From an uncultured Oscillospiraceae bacterium (GTDB lineage Bacteria; Bacillota; Clostridia; Oscillospirales; Ruminococcaceae): a stretch of 9,340 nt of DNA. The stretch covers positions 1 to 9,340 of the forward strand of contig CAJGEB010000031.1 in NCBI GenBank assembly GCA_904502045.1, given 5' to 3'. Positions 1 through 5,705 of this stretch are shown here, one piece after another; position 1 is the first letter of the stretch; the number at the start of each line of letters is the position of its first letter. The translations under genes and the position numbers were made by a program. The notes under the pieces are model-generated. The model saw nothing but the letters and a program-made list of their open reading frames with translations, was not told the origin of the DNA and searched no databases.

Positions 1-744
1 AAGCATTAAAGCTCCTGCCGCGCTCACGAATGATACCTCTCCTGTCTGCGCCGAGTCTTCGGTTATCTCTGCAACACACACCGCGGGAACAAGTACCTCA
101 TCACCCGCTCTTGCACTTATTACGACGCTTCCTCTCTCCTCTATCTTGAGGACTGCCTTTCCGTTTGCATCGGTCTTTACTCCGCAAACCTCTCCGTCAA
201 TGAGTATCTCCGCATCTGCGAGAGGTGCCGTCACAGGAGCCCAAGTTTCATCAAATCCTGCGGTGTAAAGGGTAACACTAAACTCCTCGCCCTTTTTCGC
301 AGTTACCTTTCCCTCATCAAAATAGCTGTATACGTCGGAATATCCCGCCGTATCCTTATACAAAAACGCCGTTACAATGTCCCCCGACTTTACCTCGTCC
401 CCAAGCGACATCGCAGACGCATTATTTACATAATAACCGTATGAGCCGCCGTTATCTATTCCCCACAGCTTCTTTATATAAAGCCCGTAGTCGCCGCTCG
501 CATACTCATACCCCGTACCTTCGCCCTCATAAAGCTCCTCATGGGCAACTAAGAGCACGTCGTTCACAGTAAGCTTTCCGTCCGAGTCCTTATCGGTAAC
601 GCTTACCTTCTCCATTGCTGCCTCAATTTCTCCTGCATTTGATATATTTACATATACCTCTGCTCCTTCTGCTGCAAAAACGCTCTGAATTCCCAGCGAT
701 AAAAGCGCTGTGAGCGTTAATAACAACACCATTATTTTTTTCAC
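1..744 (-). CDS. Secreted EF-hand/DUF4430-like surface protein, 5' part only
   Basis: An open frame of 248 codons runs off the left edge, so the C-terminus is missing. The start is GTG at 744-742, with an AAGGAGG Shine-Dalgarno at 760-754, nine bases away. Residues 1-25 are a Sec signal peptide (KK, then a Leu-rich core, ending SVFAA). Residues 51-62 (DKDSDGKLTVND) fit an EF-hand or dockerin calcium loop with acidic residues at positions 1, 3, 5 and 12. Residues about 79-142 (GLYIKKLWG, then GYYVNNASAM, then GDIVTAFLY) resemble the DUF4430/transcobalamin-like fold seen in clostridial surface proteins. Residues about 147-226 look like an Ig-like or carboxypeptidase-regulatory repeat (DGEVCGVKTDANGKAVLKI). 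The readable part ends with AQTGE followed by small hydrophobic residues, possibly the start of a sortase-type or membrane anchor; this is inference. Probably extracellular; ligand unknown. Confidence 0.85.
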   Translation of the reverse strand, partial: MKKIMVLLLTLTALLSLGIQSVFAAEGAEVYVNISNAGEIEAAMEKVSVTDKDSDGKLTVNDVLLVAHEELYEGEGTGYEYASGDYGLYIKKLWGIDNGGSYGYYVNNASAMSLGDEVKSGDIVTAFLYKDTAGYSDVYSYFDEGKVTAKKGEEFSVTLYTAGFDETWAPVTAPLADAEILIDGEVCGVKTDANGKAVLKIEERGSVVISARAGDEVLVPAVCVAEITEDSAQTGEVSFVSAAGALML

Positions 745-779
745 TTTTGGGTTCCTCCTTATTAATTTTGGTAAGAATA

Positions 780-808
780 ATTATACCTCTTTATAATACC
801 CTTGTCAA
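780..808 (-). promoter_or_regulatory. Consensus sigma-A promoter for the secreted protein
   Basis: Read on the minus strand, TTGACA at 808-803 and TATAAT at 785-780 are separated by exactly 17 bases, so both hexamers match the consensus. The predicted start is near 773, giving a leader of about 29 bases that includes the AAGGAGG site. Confidence 0.85.
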
Positions 809-856
809 TTCGACCGTTTTCTACCCCGCACAACCTTTTATCCTTTTTTACCCTTG

Positions 857-886
857 TTGACAGAAGCGCATTTTAAGTGATATAAT
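857..886 (+). promoter_or_regulatory. Extended -10 sigma-A promoter for smpB(-ssrA)
   Basis: TTGACA at 857-862 and TATAAT at 881-886 are 18 bases apart, with a TGA extension directly before the -10 (TG at 878-879). The predicted start is near 893, so the smpB leader is only about 20 bases. It is divergent from the promoter at 780-808. No other convincing promoter is seen before ssrA, so this one may drive both genes. Confidence 0.85.
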
Positions 887-912
887 TATTGTGCGAAAGG
901 ATGGTTGATTAA

Positions 913-1380
913 GTGTCTGATAAAATTTCTACCAAAACCATCGCCGTCAACCGTCAGGTAAGACATGAGTATTTCGTCGAGGAATCATACGAGGCCGGCA
1001 TCGAACTTTACGGTACTGAGGTTAAATCCCTGCGTCAAGGTGCGGTAAACCTCAAGGACAGCTGGTGCGATATCTCCGACGGCGAGCTCTTTGTCCGCAA
1101 TATGCATATCTCCCCTTACGAAAAGGGTAATATCTTCAACAAAGACCCTATCCGTCCGCGCCGTCTGCTTCTCCACAAAAGAGAAATTCTCAGACTTTTC
1201 GGACTCGTTAAGCAGGAGAGATATACCCTGATTCCTCTTTCTCTCTATTTTAAGGGTGCCTTGGTCAAGGTTTCGGTCGGACTGTGTAAGAGTAAAAAAC
1301 TCTACGATAAACGCGCCGATATGGCTAAAAGGAGTGCCCAAAGAGAAATTGAACGCGCTGTTAAAGAGCGTATGCGCTGA
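913..1380 (+). CDS. smpB: SsrA-binding protein SmpB
   Basis: A 155-residue protein, the normal SmpB length. SmpB binds the tRNA-like domain of tmRNA and delivers it with EF-Tu to ribosomes stalled on broken mRNAs. Family hallmarks are visible: the N-terminal [19 protein letters not shown] stretch, [18 protein letters not shown] (the most conserved block), the [11 protein letters not shown] motif, [12 protein letters not shown], and the basic C-terminal tail ([22 protein letters not shown]) that enters the mRNA channel. The start is GTG at 913, after AAAGGATGG at 895-903. The gene lies 21 bases upstream of ssrA on the same strand, a common Firmicute arrangement that supports both calls. Confidence 0.98.
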   Translation: MSDKISTKTIAVNRQVRHEYFVEESYEAGIELYGTEVKSLRQGAVNLKDSWCDISDGELFVRNMHISPYEKGNIFNKDPIRPRRLLLHKREILRLFGLVKQERYTLIPLSLYFKGALVKVSVGLCKSKKLYDKRADMAKRSAQREIERAVKERMR

Positions 1381-1396
1381 TTGCTCCGCTCTTTTT
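1363..1396 (+). terminator. Hairpin plus short U-run at the smpB/ssrA junction
   Basis: AAAGAGCG (1363-1370) pairs with CGCTCTTT (1387-1394) around a 16-base loop that contains the smpB stop codon, and a run of five T follows (1392-1396). It could be a weak terminator or attenuator, or a structure exposed for processing of the precursor tmRNA. Since no promoter is visible between it and ssrA, complete termination here is unlikely. Confidence 0.4.
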
Positions 1397-1401
1397 ATTA
1401 A

Positions 1402-1744
1402 GGGGGCGTAATGGTTTCGACGGGGATCTTGAACTTCGATAAGCGAGCAGCGGTCGGATCCGCTATAAAAGCCGAACTTTAAAAATAACTAACAACAATA
1501 CTGTTGCTTTAGCTGCCTAATTAAGGCAGCCGTCCGACCTCAGAGTACTGCGGCTGAGTAAGGGCGTCGTTTAGCAGTGAACGTGAGCAAGTGGCTTCCG
1601 TGACCTTGCCATGACTAACGGATACCAATATGCAGAGCTTGTCAGTCAGCGCTGTGTAAAGGGAATGTAATCGGCTGTCTGCGCTCGGAGAAAGTTGAAG
1701 GAATGGGTTTTCGGACAGGGGTTCGACTCCCCTCGCCTCCACCA
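1402..1744 (+). ncRNA. ssrA: Transfer-messenger RNA (tmRNA)
   Basis: A one-piece tmRNA of about 343 nt that acts as both tRNA and mRNA in trans-translation. The 5' acceptor strand GGGGGCG (1402-1408) pairs with CGCCTCC (1734-1740), giving a G-U at the third pair (1404/1738), the alanine identity element; ACCA follows at 1741-1744, so CCA is encoded. The T-arm is AGGGG-TTCGACT-CCCCT (1717-1733). The start GTAATGGTTTCGACGGGGAT is diagnostic. A first pseudoknot is readable: AGCGG/CCGCT (1449-1453/1460-1464), with loop TCGG (1454-1457) pairing to CCGA (1472-1475). The tag frame ends ...NNNTVALAA, with stop TAA at 1518-1520 inside a GCTGCC/GGCAGC hairpin (1512-1517/1525-1530). No in-frame GCN or GGN resume codon is obvious; AAC at 1491 is the likeliest resume point. 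Confidence 0.97.
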
Positions 1745-1759
1745 GTCGAGAGTCTCGAC
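1745..1759. repeat. Perfect inverted repeat abutting the tmRNA CCA end
   Basis: GTCGAGA (1745-1751) and TCTCGAC (1753-1759) form a 7-bp dyad around a single base, beginning at the first nucleotide after the encoded CCA. It may be a 3' trailer hairpin for maturation or a protein-binding dyad. The rest of the 1760-1841 interval shows no gene or clear structure. Confidence 0.5.
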
Positions 1760-1841
1760 ACCCAATCCGTTCTAAAGTCTTGTGCTAATCTTAAATTGGC
1801 GGCTCGACCAAAAGCTTGGATTTAAGTGTTGTGTTCCACCA

Positions 1842-1877
1842 AAAAAATTCCGTTCACGAAAGTGGACGGAATTTTTT
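1842..1877. terminator. Bidirectional terminator between ssrA and the MATE gene
   Basis: A 16-bp stem (1842-1857 with 1862-1877, one G-T pair) closes a GAAA tetraloop. The core TTCCGTTCAC/GTGGACGGAA is flanked by A6 on the left and T6 on the right, so it can work on both strands: for ssrA rightward and for the converging MATE gene, whose stop is at 1909. Confidence 0.9.
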
Positions 1878-1908
1878 ACTTTTTCACTCTTAACTCTTCA
1901 CTTTTATT

Positions 1909-3285
1909 TTATGCTTGGGCAGCAGATTTTGTCAAATATAAATTTTTCTGCAATTTTGATATTGCCGGGAAATAAGCAATAAGCAAGGTTATAATTGATA
2001 ATATCCATCCTATCGGCCAGACTAAATACAAGAAGGTAAGCGTCGGACAGTACGGAAAGATTCCGTAGACCCAAACAAATCTTAATACACACATATATAC
2101 AAGCGTCGCAACCGTGGGGAGAATCGGTTTTTTCATTCCTCTCAATACTCCGCACAACACTTCGTTTATACCGCAAATAAAGTATGTACTGGAAATAAGC
2201 ATCATTTTTTGTTGGGAATATTCGATGACGGCTTGGGACGAAGACATAATAGATGATAGCTGTCCCGAAAAAATTGCCGAGAGGGATCCGAAGCCCGCTC
2301 CGAATGCTGTCGTAATCAAAACTGCCCTTATAACAGTTTGCTTTACTCGTTTTATATTGACCGCTCCTATATTTTGTGCAACATAGGGGATAGTTGCAAG
2401 CGATGGAGCATTACAAATATAATATAATATTCCGTCAAATTGGTTTGCAATTGATATTCCGGTCGTGGCGTCGGGTCCGAATTTGTTAACTGCTGCCGCA
2501 ATTATAACATTTGCAAAAGAATACAAGGCTCCTTGCACTCCGCTAGGAATACCTACAAACAATATCTCTTTTAGTTCCTTCAGGTCAAATTCCGGTTTTT
2601 TGAAATTAATAGAAATAGTTTCTTTTCTTTTTAATAAAGCGGCAAAAGTCAATACACCTGCAACAATATTTGAAATAATAGTCGTAAGTGCAACTCCTTC
2701 GACGGACATATCGAAAGCGGCAACAAACACAACGGTACACAAAACCTTTATTATTCCGCCCAAAGTCAAAAAATACATCGGGCGTTTTGTGTCCCCGATA
2801 GCTCGCAGTATCGCCGCGCAAAAATTATATAACATCAATACGGGAATTCCGCAAAAATAAATTTTGAAATACAGTGTTGCCTGCTTAAGCAATTCTTTCG
2901 GACAATTTGTCATTTTCAAAAAGGTTTCGGCAAGGGGTACTCCCAAAACCATCAAAATAAGTCCTCCGGCCACCGAGAGCAGAAGGGATGTCATAACAGC
3001 TTTGTCAGCTCTTTCCTTATTGCCTGCTCCGATGTGTTTAGCAATAACGACATTGGCTCCTGCAGACAGTCCTATAAGTAAACTTGTACTCAAGGTGATT
3101 AAGGTTCCGCATGCACCTACGGCTCCGACAGCGCCATCGCCTTCATTGGAAAAATTTTTTAATACCGTCATATCTATGATGTTAAACAATGACTGCATAA
3201 CATTCATTATCATAATCGGTATTGTCATCGACAAGAGTCCTCTCGCGATCGAGCCCGACAGCATATCTACTTTACTGCTTCTCAC
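1909..3285 (-). CDS. MATE-family multidrug/Na+ or H+ antiporter
   Basis: A 458-residue integral membrane protein of the MatE (NorM/DinF-like) superfamily, which exports cationic drugs or metabolites using ion gradients. The start is chosen as GTG at 3285-3283, after a GGGGGAG site; it gives an N-terminus typical of the family (RSSKVDMLSGSIARGLLSM, then TIPIMIMNVMQSLFNIIDM). The frame stays open upstream to a GTG at 3342, adding 19 residues, but that is less likely. About twelve hydrophobic helices fall in two similar halves; the second begins near FVGIPSGVQGALYSFANVII. Length fits the family (about 450). The stop at 1909 lies beside the terminator at 1842-1877. It is divergent from the AraC-type gene, which may control it. 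Substrate cannot be read from sequence. Confidence 0.93.
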   Translation of the reverse strand: MRSSKVDMLSGSIARGLLSMTIPIMIMNVMQSLFNIIDMTVLKNFSNEGDGAVGAVGACGTLITLSTSLLIGLSAGANVVIAKHIGAGNKERADKAVMTSLLLSVAGGLILMVLGVPLAETFLKMTNCPKELLKQATLYFKIYFCGIPVLMLYNFCAAILRAIGDTKRPMYFLTLGGIIKVLCTVVFVAAFDMSVEGVALTTIISNIVAGVLTFAALLKRKETISINFKKPEFDLKELKEILFVGIPSGVQGALYSFANVIIAAAVNKFGPDATTGISIANQFDGILYYICNAPSLATIPYVAQNIGAVNIKRVKQTVIRAVLITTAFGAGFGSLSAIFSGQLSSIMSSSQAVIEYSQQKMMLISSTYFICGINEVLCGVLRGMKKPILPTVATLVYMCVLRFVWVYGIFPYCPTLTFLYLVWPIGWILSIITLLIAYFPAISKLQKNLYLTKSAAQA

Positions 3286-3353
3286 CGTTCTCCCCCTTTG
3301 CATAAGTCCAAAAACGAGAATTCCTCTTTGAAATTGTAACACCTTATATCAAA

Positions 3354-3384
3354 ACAAGTTATGCTTTTTCATATTTTTACTTGT
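3354..3384. promoter_or_regulatory. Candidate operator half-sites in the MATE/araC divergent region
   Basis: ACAAGT (3354-3359) and ACTTGT (3379-3384) form a spaced inverted repeat, and the second arm overlaps the -35 of the AraC-type gene, where TTGTACAA (3381-3388) is itself a palindrome. A regulator bound here could affect both divergent genes. This is inference from symmetry and position only. Confidence 0.3.
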
Positions 3385-3409
3385 ACAAAAGATAGATTTA
3401 TAGTATACT
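3381..3409 (+). promoter_or_regulatory. Sigma-A promoter for the AraC-family gene
   Basis: TTGTAC (3381-3386) and TATACT (3404-3409) are spaced by 17 bases. The predicted start near 3416 leaves only about nine leader bases before the ATG at 3425. Confidence 0.7.
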
Positions 3410-3424
3410 GTTCTCGGTGATGTT

Positions 3425-4144
3425 ATGGACTTTTTTATTAACCTTATAAATGACCAATCTCCTTTGCATCAGCATGAAACCTACGAAATCATTGTTTATG
3501 TTGAGGGAACCGGCACGTTTCACTCGCCTGAAAAGGAGTTCCCTGTTGCTCCGGGAAAAATTATTATCGTTCCTCCGGGGGTAATGCACGGGTTCACTTC
3601 AGAGGAAAAGGCTAAGCGTATCTACATACGCGGAGAATTCAGCCATATTTTTAATATTACTTTGCCCACCGCTGTTTTAGATAATTCTGAAAGCGAAGGA
3701 ATATTACTCGCAAAAATGCTTTACAATAATCGTTACTCAAACCACGAATATCTTACTGCATTGTCGGGCACTTTTGCCTATTTTTTGACTCAAAAGATAA
3801 AAAATGAAAATAAAATCAGCCAGATAATAGAAGATATTATTAATAAAATAAGCAACAACTTTTATGACTGTAATTTTAACATTAGCGATCTGCTTAAAAA
3901 AAGCGGATACGCAGAGGATTACATCCGCGCACAATTCAAAAAATTTACCGGAAAAACTCCAAACGAATTTTTAGCTAAAGTCAGAATATCTCACGCGTGT
4001 TATTTGATAGACATATATAAAAATTCACTTTCGCTTTCCGAAATTGCAGCAAAATGCGGATATACCGACTATGTATATTTTTCAAAAAAGTTTAAGCAAA
4101 TAATGGGAACCTCTCCGCAAAAATACCTTTCCCCCAATCCATAG
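3425..4144 (+). CDS. AraC-family transcriptional regulator with cupin sensor domain
   Basis: A 239-residue cytoplasmic DNA-binding protein. Residues 1-80 form an AraC-type cupin: HQHETYEIIVYVEGTGTF with His15, His17 and Glu21, then APGKIIIVPPGVMHG with His55, the usual ligand-binding barrel. Residues about 135-239 hold the paired helix-turn-helix domain: NISDLLKKSGYAEDYIRAQF, then the signature SLSEIAAKCGYTDYVYFSKKF with GTSPQKY at the end. The ATG at 3425 is the first usable start, because an in-frame TAG lies at 3401. There is no strong Shine-Dalgarno, only GGTG. It is divergent from the MATE gene, its most likely target, and ends facing the solute-binding cluster. Its codons are AT-rich compared with the solute-binding genes. 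The inducer is unknown. Confidence 0.93.
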   Translation: MDFFINLINDQSPLHQHETYEIIVYVEGTGTFHSPEKEFPVAPGKIIIVPPGVMHGFTSEEKAKRIYIRGEFSHIFNITLPTAVLDNSESEGILLAKMLYNNRYSNHEYLTALSGTFAYFLTQKIKNENKISQIIEDIINKISNNFYDCNFNISDLLKKSGYAEDYIRAQFKKFTGKTPNEFLAKVRISHACYLIDIYKNSLSLSEIAAKCGYTDYVYFSKKFKQIMGTSPQKYLSPNP

Positions 4145-4146
4145 AC

Positions 4147-4174
4147 AAAAATCCACACTAACGTGTGGATTTTT
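4147..4174 (+). terminator. Terminator of the AraC-family gene
   Basis: Directly after the stop codon, AAAAATCCACAC pairs with GTGTGGATTTTT (12 bp) around a TAAC loop, and the 3' arm ends in a T-run. Confidence 0.9.
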
Positions 4175-4200
4175 CTTTGTTACTCTAAATTTCTATGTTT

Positions 4201-4238
4201 AAAAAACAAGAATCAGCCAAAATAAATTTGGCTGATTC
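4201..4238 (-). terminator. Terminator of the solute-binding protein cluster
   Basis: On the minus strand, a perfect 12-bp stem (4238-4227 with 4221-4210) with a five-base loop is followed by CTTGTTTTTT (4210-4201). It is related by descent to the hairpin at 5647-5679 but, unlike that one, has a U-tract. It ends transcription of the gene at 4264-5601. Confidence 0.88.
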
Positions 4239-4263
4239 TCGAAAGGGGAATTATGAAAAAGTG

Positions 4264-5601
4264 TTAGTCTGCATCATAGAAAACGTCATCAATGATACTC
4301 TGTGCTGCTACGGCAATCGACTGTACGAGCTGGTCTACGCTTCCTGAATGATAGTTCCAAAGAACCTTCTGGGTAACGAGATCGTAAAGAGCTCCCCAAC
4401 CGTTTGCACTGGTTGAGAATGCCAGATCAGTCATCTTGTCGTCAAACTCCTTCATCTCCTCGGAGCCGTAGTATGCAAGCTCTGCCTCGGCTTTAGATTG
4501 CTCAACATCCTCGGGATATTCCGCAAAAAATGAATTGTAATAATTATACTGGAGATAGTGCTCTACAAGTCCTTCACAGTCAACGTTGTTGGTAATAGCC
4601 CAACCGCCTGCGTTTGCATGGTTTCTAACTATACCGCTTGTGTTGGAAGGAGCTATCGGCATCTGTACGTATCCGATATTCTCAACTCCAAAGGTTTCAC
4701 ACGCCTTCTGCCAGTCCCAGTTAGCCGAAACAAGCATTGCTATATTTCCTGCGCAGAAGCTGTTTATCCAAGAGCCGTGGCTGTTGTCGTACCAGTTTTG
4801 AACAACAAGGCTCTCCTCTTCCATGCAGGCTATCATATCGCTGTCGGTAAGTGCAAAATAAGGAGTTCCGTCGTCCCTCCATCTAATAAAGTCACCGTTT
4901 TCGATGGTTCCAAAGAAAGCCTCTGATAAAGTTCCGGTAATTCCGAATTTATCTATGGTTCCATCATCGTCGCTGTCGTAGGTGAGCTCTTCCATAGCTT
5001 TGTTAAAGGTATTCCAGTTCCACTCGCCTTTAAGATACAGCTCATACGGATCATCAAGTCCTGCTTGTTCAAACAGATCCTTGCGGTAAATCATATAGTA
5101 GGTGTTAACCTTACGGTCCATCCATACATAGTTCTTACCTTCATAATTAAAAAACTCCATCATACTTTTGTTAAAGACCTTCTCCCAGCCGCCGAACTGA
5201 TCCCAGAAAGGATCTTCAAGCTTAAGCACCTTGTCTATCGGCTCAAGGAGTCCTTTTCTTATCCACGAAGGCATCGCCCAGCCGTATACGGTACATACGT
5301 CGGGACCGGTTCCTGCCGCAAGAGCGTTCGCTATCTGAGAATAGTACGCAGCATTAACTCCGCCGCCGCCTATATTTCCGTACTCAACAGTAGCTCCGGT
5401 TTCTTCGATAAATCTCGCCCGATTTCCGTTCTCGTCTAAAACGTCCCAGTGGGTCCACCAGGTCAACTCCTGACCTCTAAAAGATTCTGTGTCAATTACA
5501 AACTCAGTTACGGCATTATTCGTGGTGCCGCCTCCGTTGCATCCTGCAAATACCGTTACCAGCATTAACACGCACAATACAACTGCAAATATTTTTTTCA
5601 T
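4264..5601 (-). CDS. ABC sugar-type extracellular solute-binding lipoprotein, copy B
   Basis: A 445-residue family 1 extracellular solute-binding protein, anchored outside the membrane by a lipid on Cys21 (lipobox VFAGC after a KK-hydrophobic signal). Such proteins capture sugars or oligosaccharides for ABC importers. Visible marks: the first beta strand ELTWWTHWDVL, then ANALAAGTGPDVCTVYGWAMP near residues 91-111, YMIYRKDLFEQAGLDDP near 168-184, GEWNWNTFNKAMEEL near 192-206, a calcium-loop-like DSDDDGTID at 209-217, and aromatic-rich segments (WDWQKA) suited to sugar stacking. The start ATG at 5601 has AGGAGG at 5615-5610. It is the second of two tandem paralogues, about 105 bases behind copy A. 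No permease or ATPase gene is nearby, so the transporter partner is elsewhere or these act as orphan binders. Confidence 0.9.
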   Translation of the reverse strand: MKKIFAVVLCVLMLVTVFAGCNGGGTTNNAVTEFVIDTESFRGQELTWWTHWDVLDENGNRARFIEETGATVEYGNIGGGGVNAAYYSQIANALAAGTGPDVCTVYGWAMPSWIRKGLLEPIDKVLKLEDPFWDQFGGWEKVFNKSMMEFFNYEGKNYVWMDRKVNTYYMIYRKDLFEQAGLDDPYELYLKGEWNWNTFNKAMEELTYDSDDDGTIDKFGITGTLSEAFFGTIENGDFIRWRDDGTPYFALTDSDMIACMEEESLVVQNWYDNSHGSWINSFCAGNIAMLVSANWDWQKACETFGVENIGYVQMPIAPSNTSGIVRNHANAGGWAITNNVDCEGLVEHYLQYNYYNSFFAEYPEDVEQSKAEAELAYYGSEEMKEFDDKMTDLAFSTSANGWGALYDLVTQKVLWNYHSGSVDQLVQSIAVAAQSIIDDVFYDAD

Positions 5602-5633
5602 GAATTTCGCCTCCTTTTAAAATTAAAAATATG

Positions 5634-5648
5634 TCATTTTATTAATGA
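5634..5648. repeat. AT-rich dyad in the copy B leader, shared with copy A
   Basis: TCATT/AATGA around a 5-base centre lies just upstream of the AAAAGGAGGC ribosome site. The copy A leader has the matching, longer dyad at 7073-7091, so this element belongs to the duplicated unit. It may be an operator or a weak hairpin controlling translation. Confidence 0.4.
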
Positions 5649-5679
5649 TACACAGCCAAAATAAATTTAGCTGTGTATC
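5647..5679 (-). promoter_or_regulatory. Intercistronic hairpin between the two binding-protein genes
   Basis: A 14-bp stem (5647-5660 with 5666-5679) closes an ATAAA loop. The pair 5657/5669 is C-A on the plus strand but G-U in minus-strand RNA, showing that the minus transcript is the folded molecule. No T-run follows on the minus strand, so it is more likely a stabilising or processing hairpin than a full terminator. Three pairs differ from the hairpin at 4210-4238 by compensatory changes. Confidence 0.7.
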
Positions 5680-5705
5680 AAAAAGGGAATTATGAAAAAG
5701 AAGTG

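Noticed and set aside
901..912. ATG GTT GAT TAA mini-frame abutting the smpB GTG
   Set aside because: The predicted transcript begins near 893, leaving no room for its own ribosome site; AAAGGATGG suits the GTG at 913 instead.
985..1341. A 118-residue minus-strand open frame within smpB
   Set aside because: It is antisense to an unmistakable SmpB, has no ribosome site, and its residues do not look like a folded protein.
1521..1742. A 73-residue minus-strand open frame starting MEARGVEPLSE
   Set aside because: It lies wholly antisense inside the tmRNA 3' half; the complement of the T-arm and acceptor typically yields this kind of spurious protein.
2465..3331. Plus-strand open frames of 131 and 155 residues within the MATE region
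   Set aside because: They are antisense shadows of membrane-helix codons (Ala/Pro/Ser/Thr-rich); the minus-strand MATE frame explains the region.
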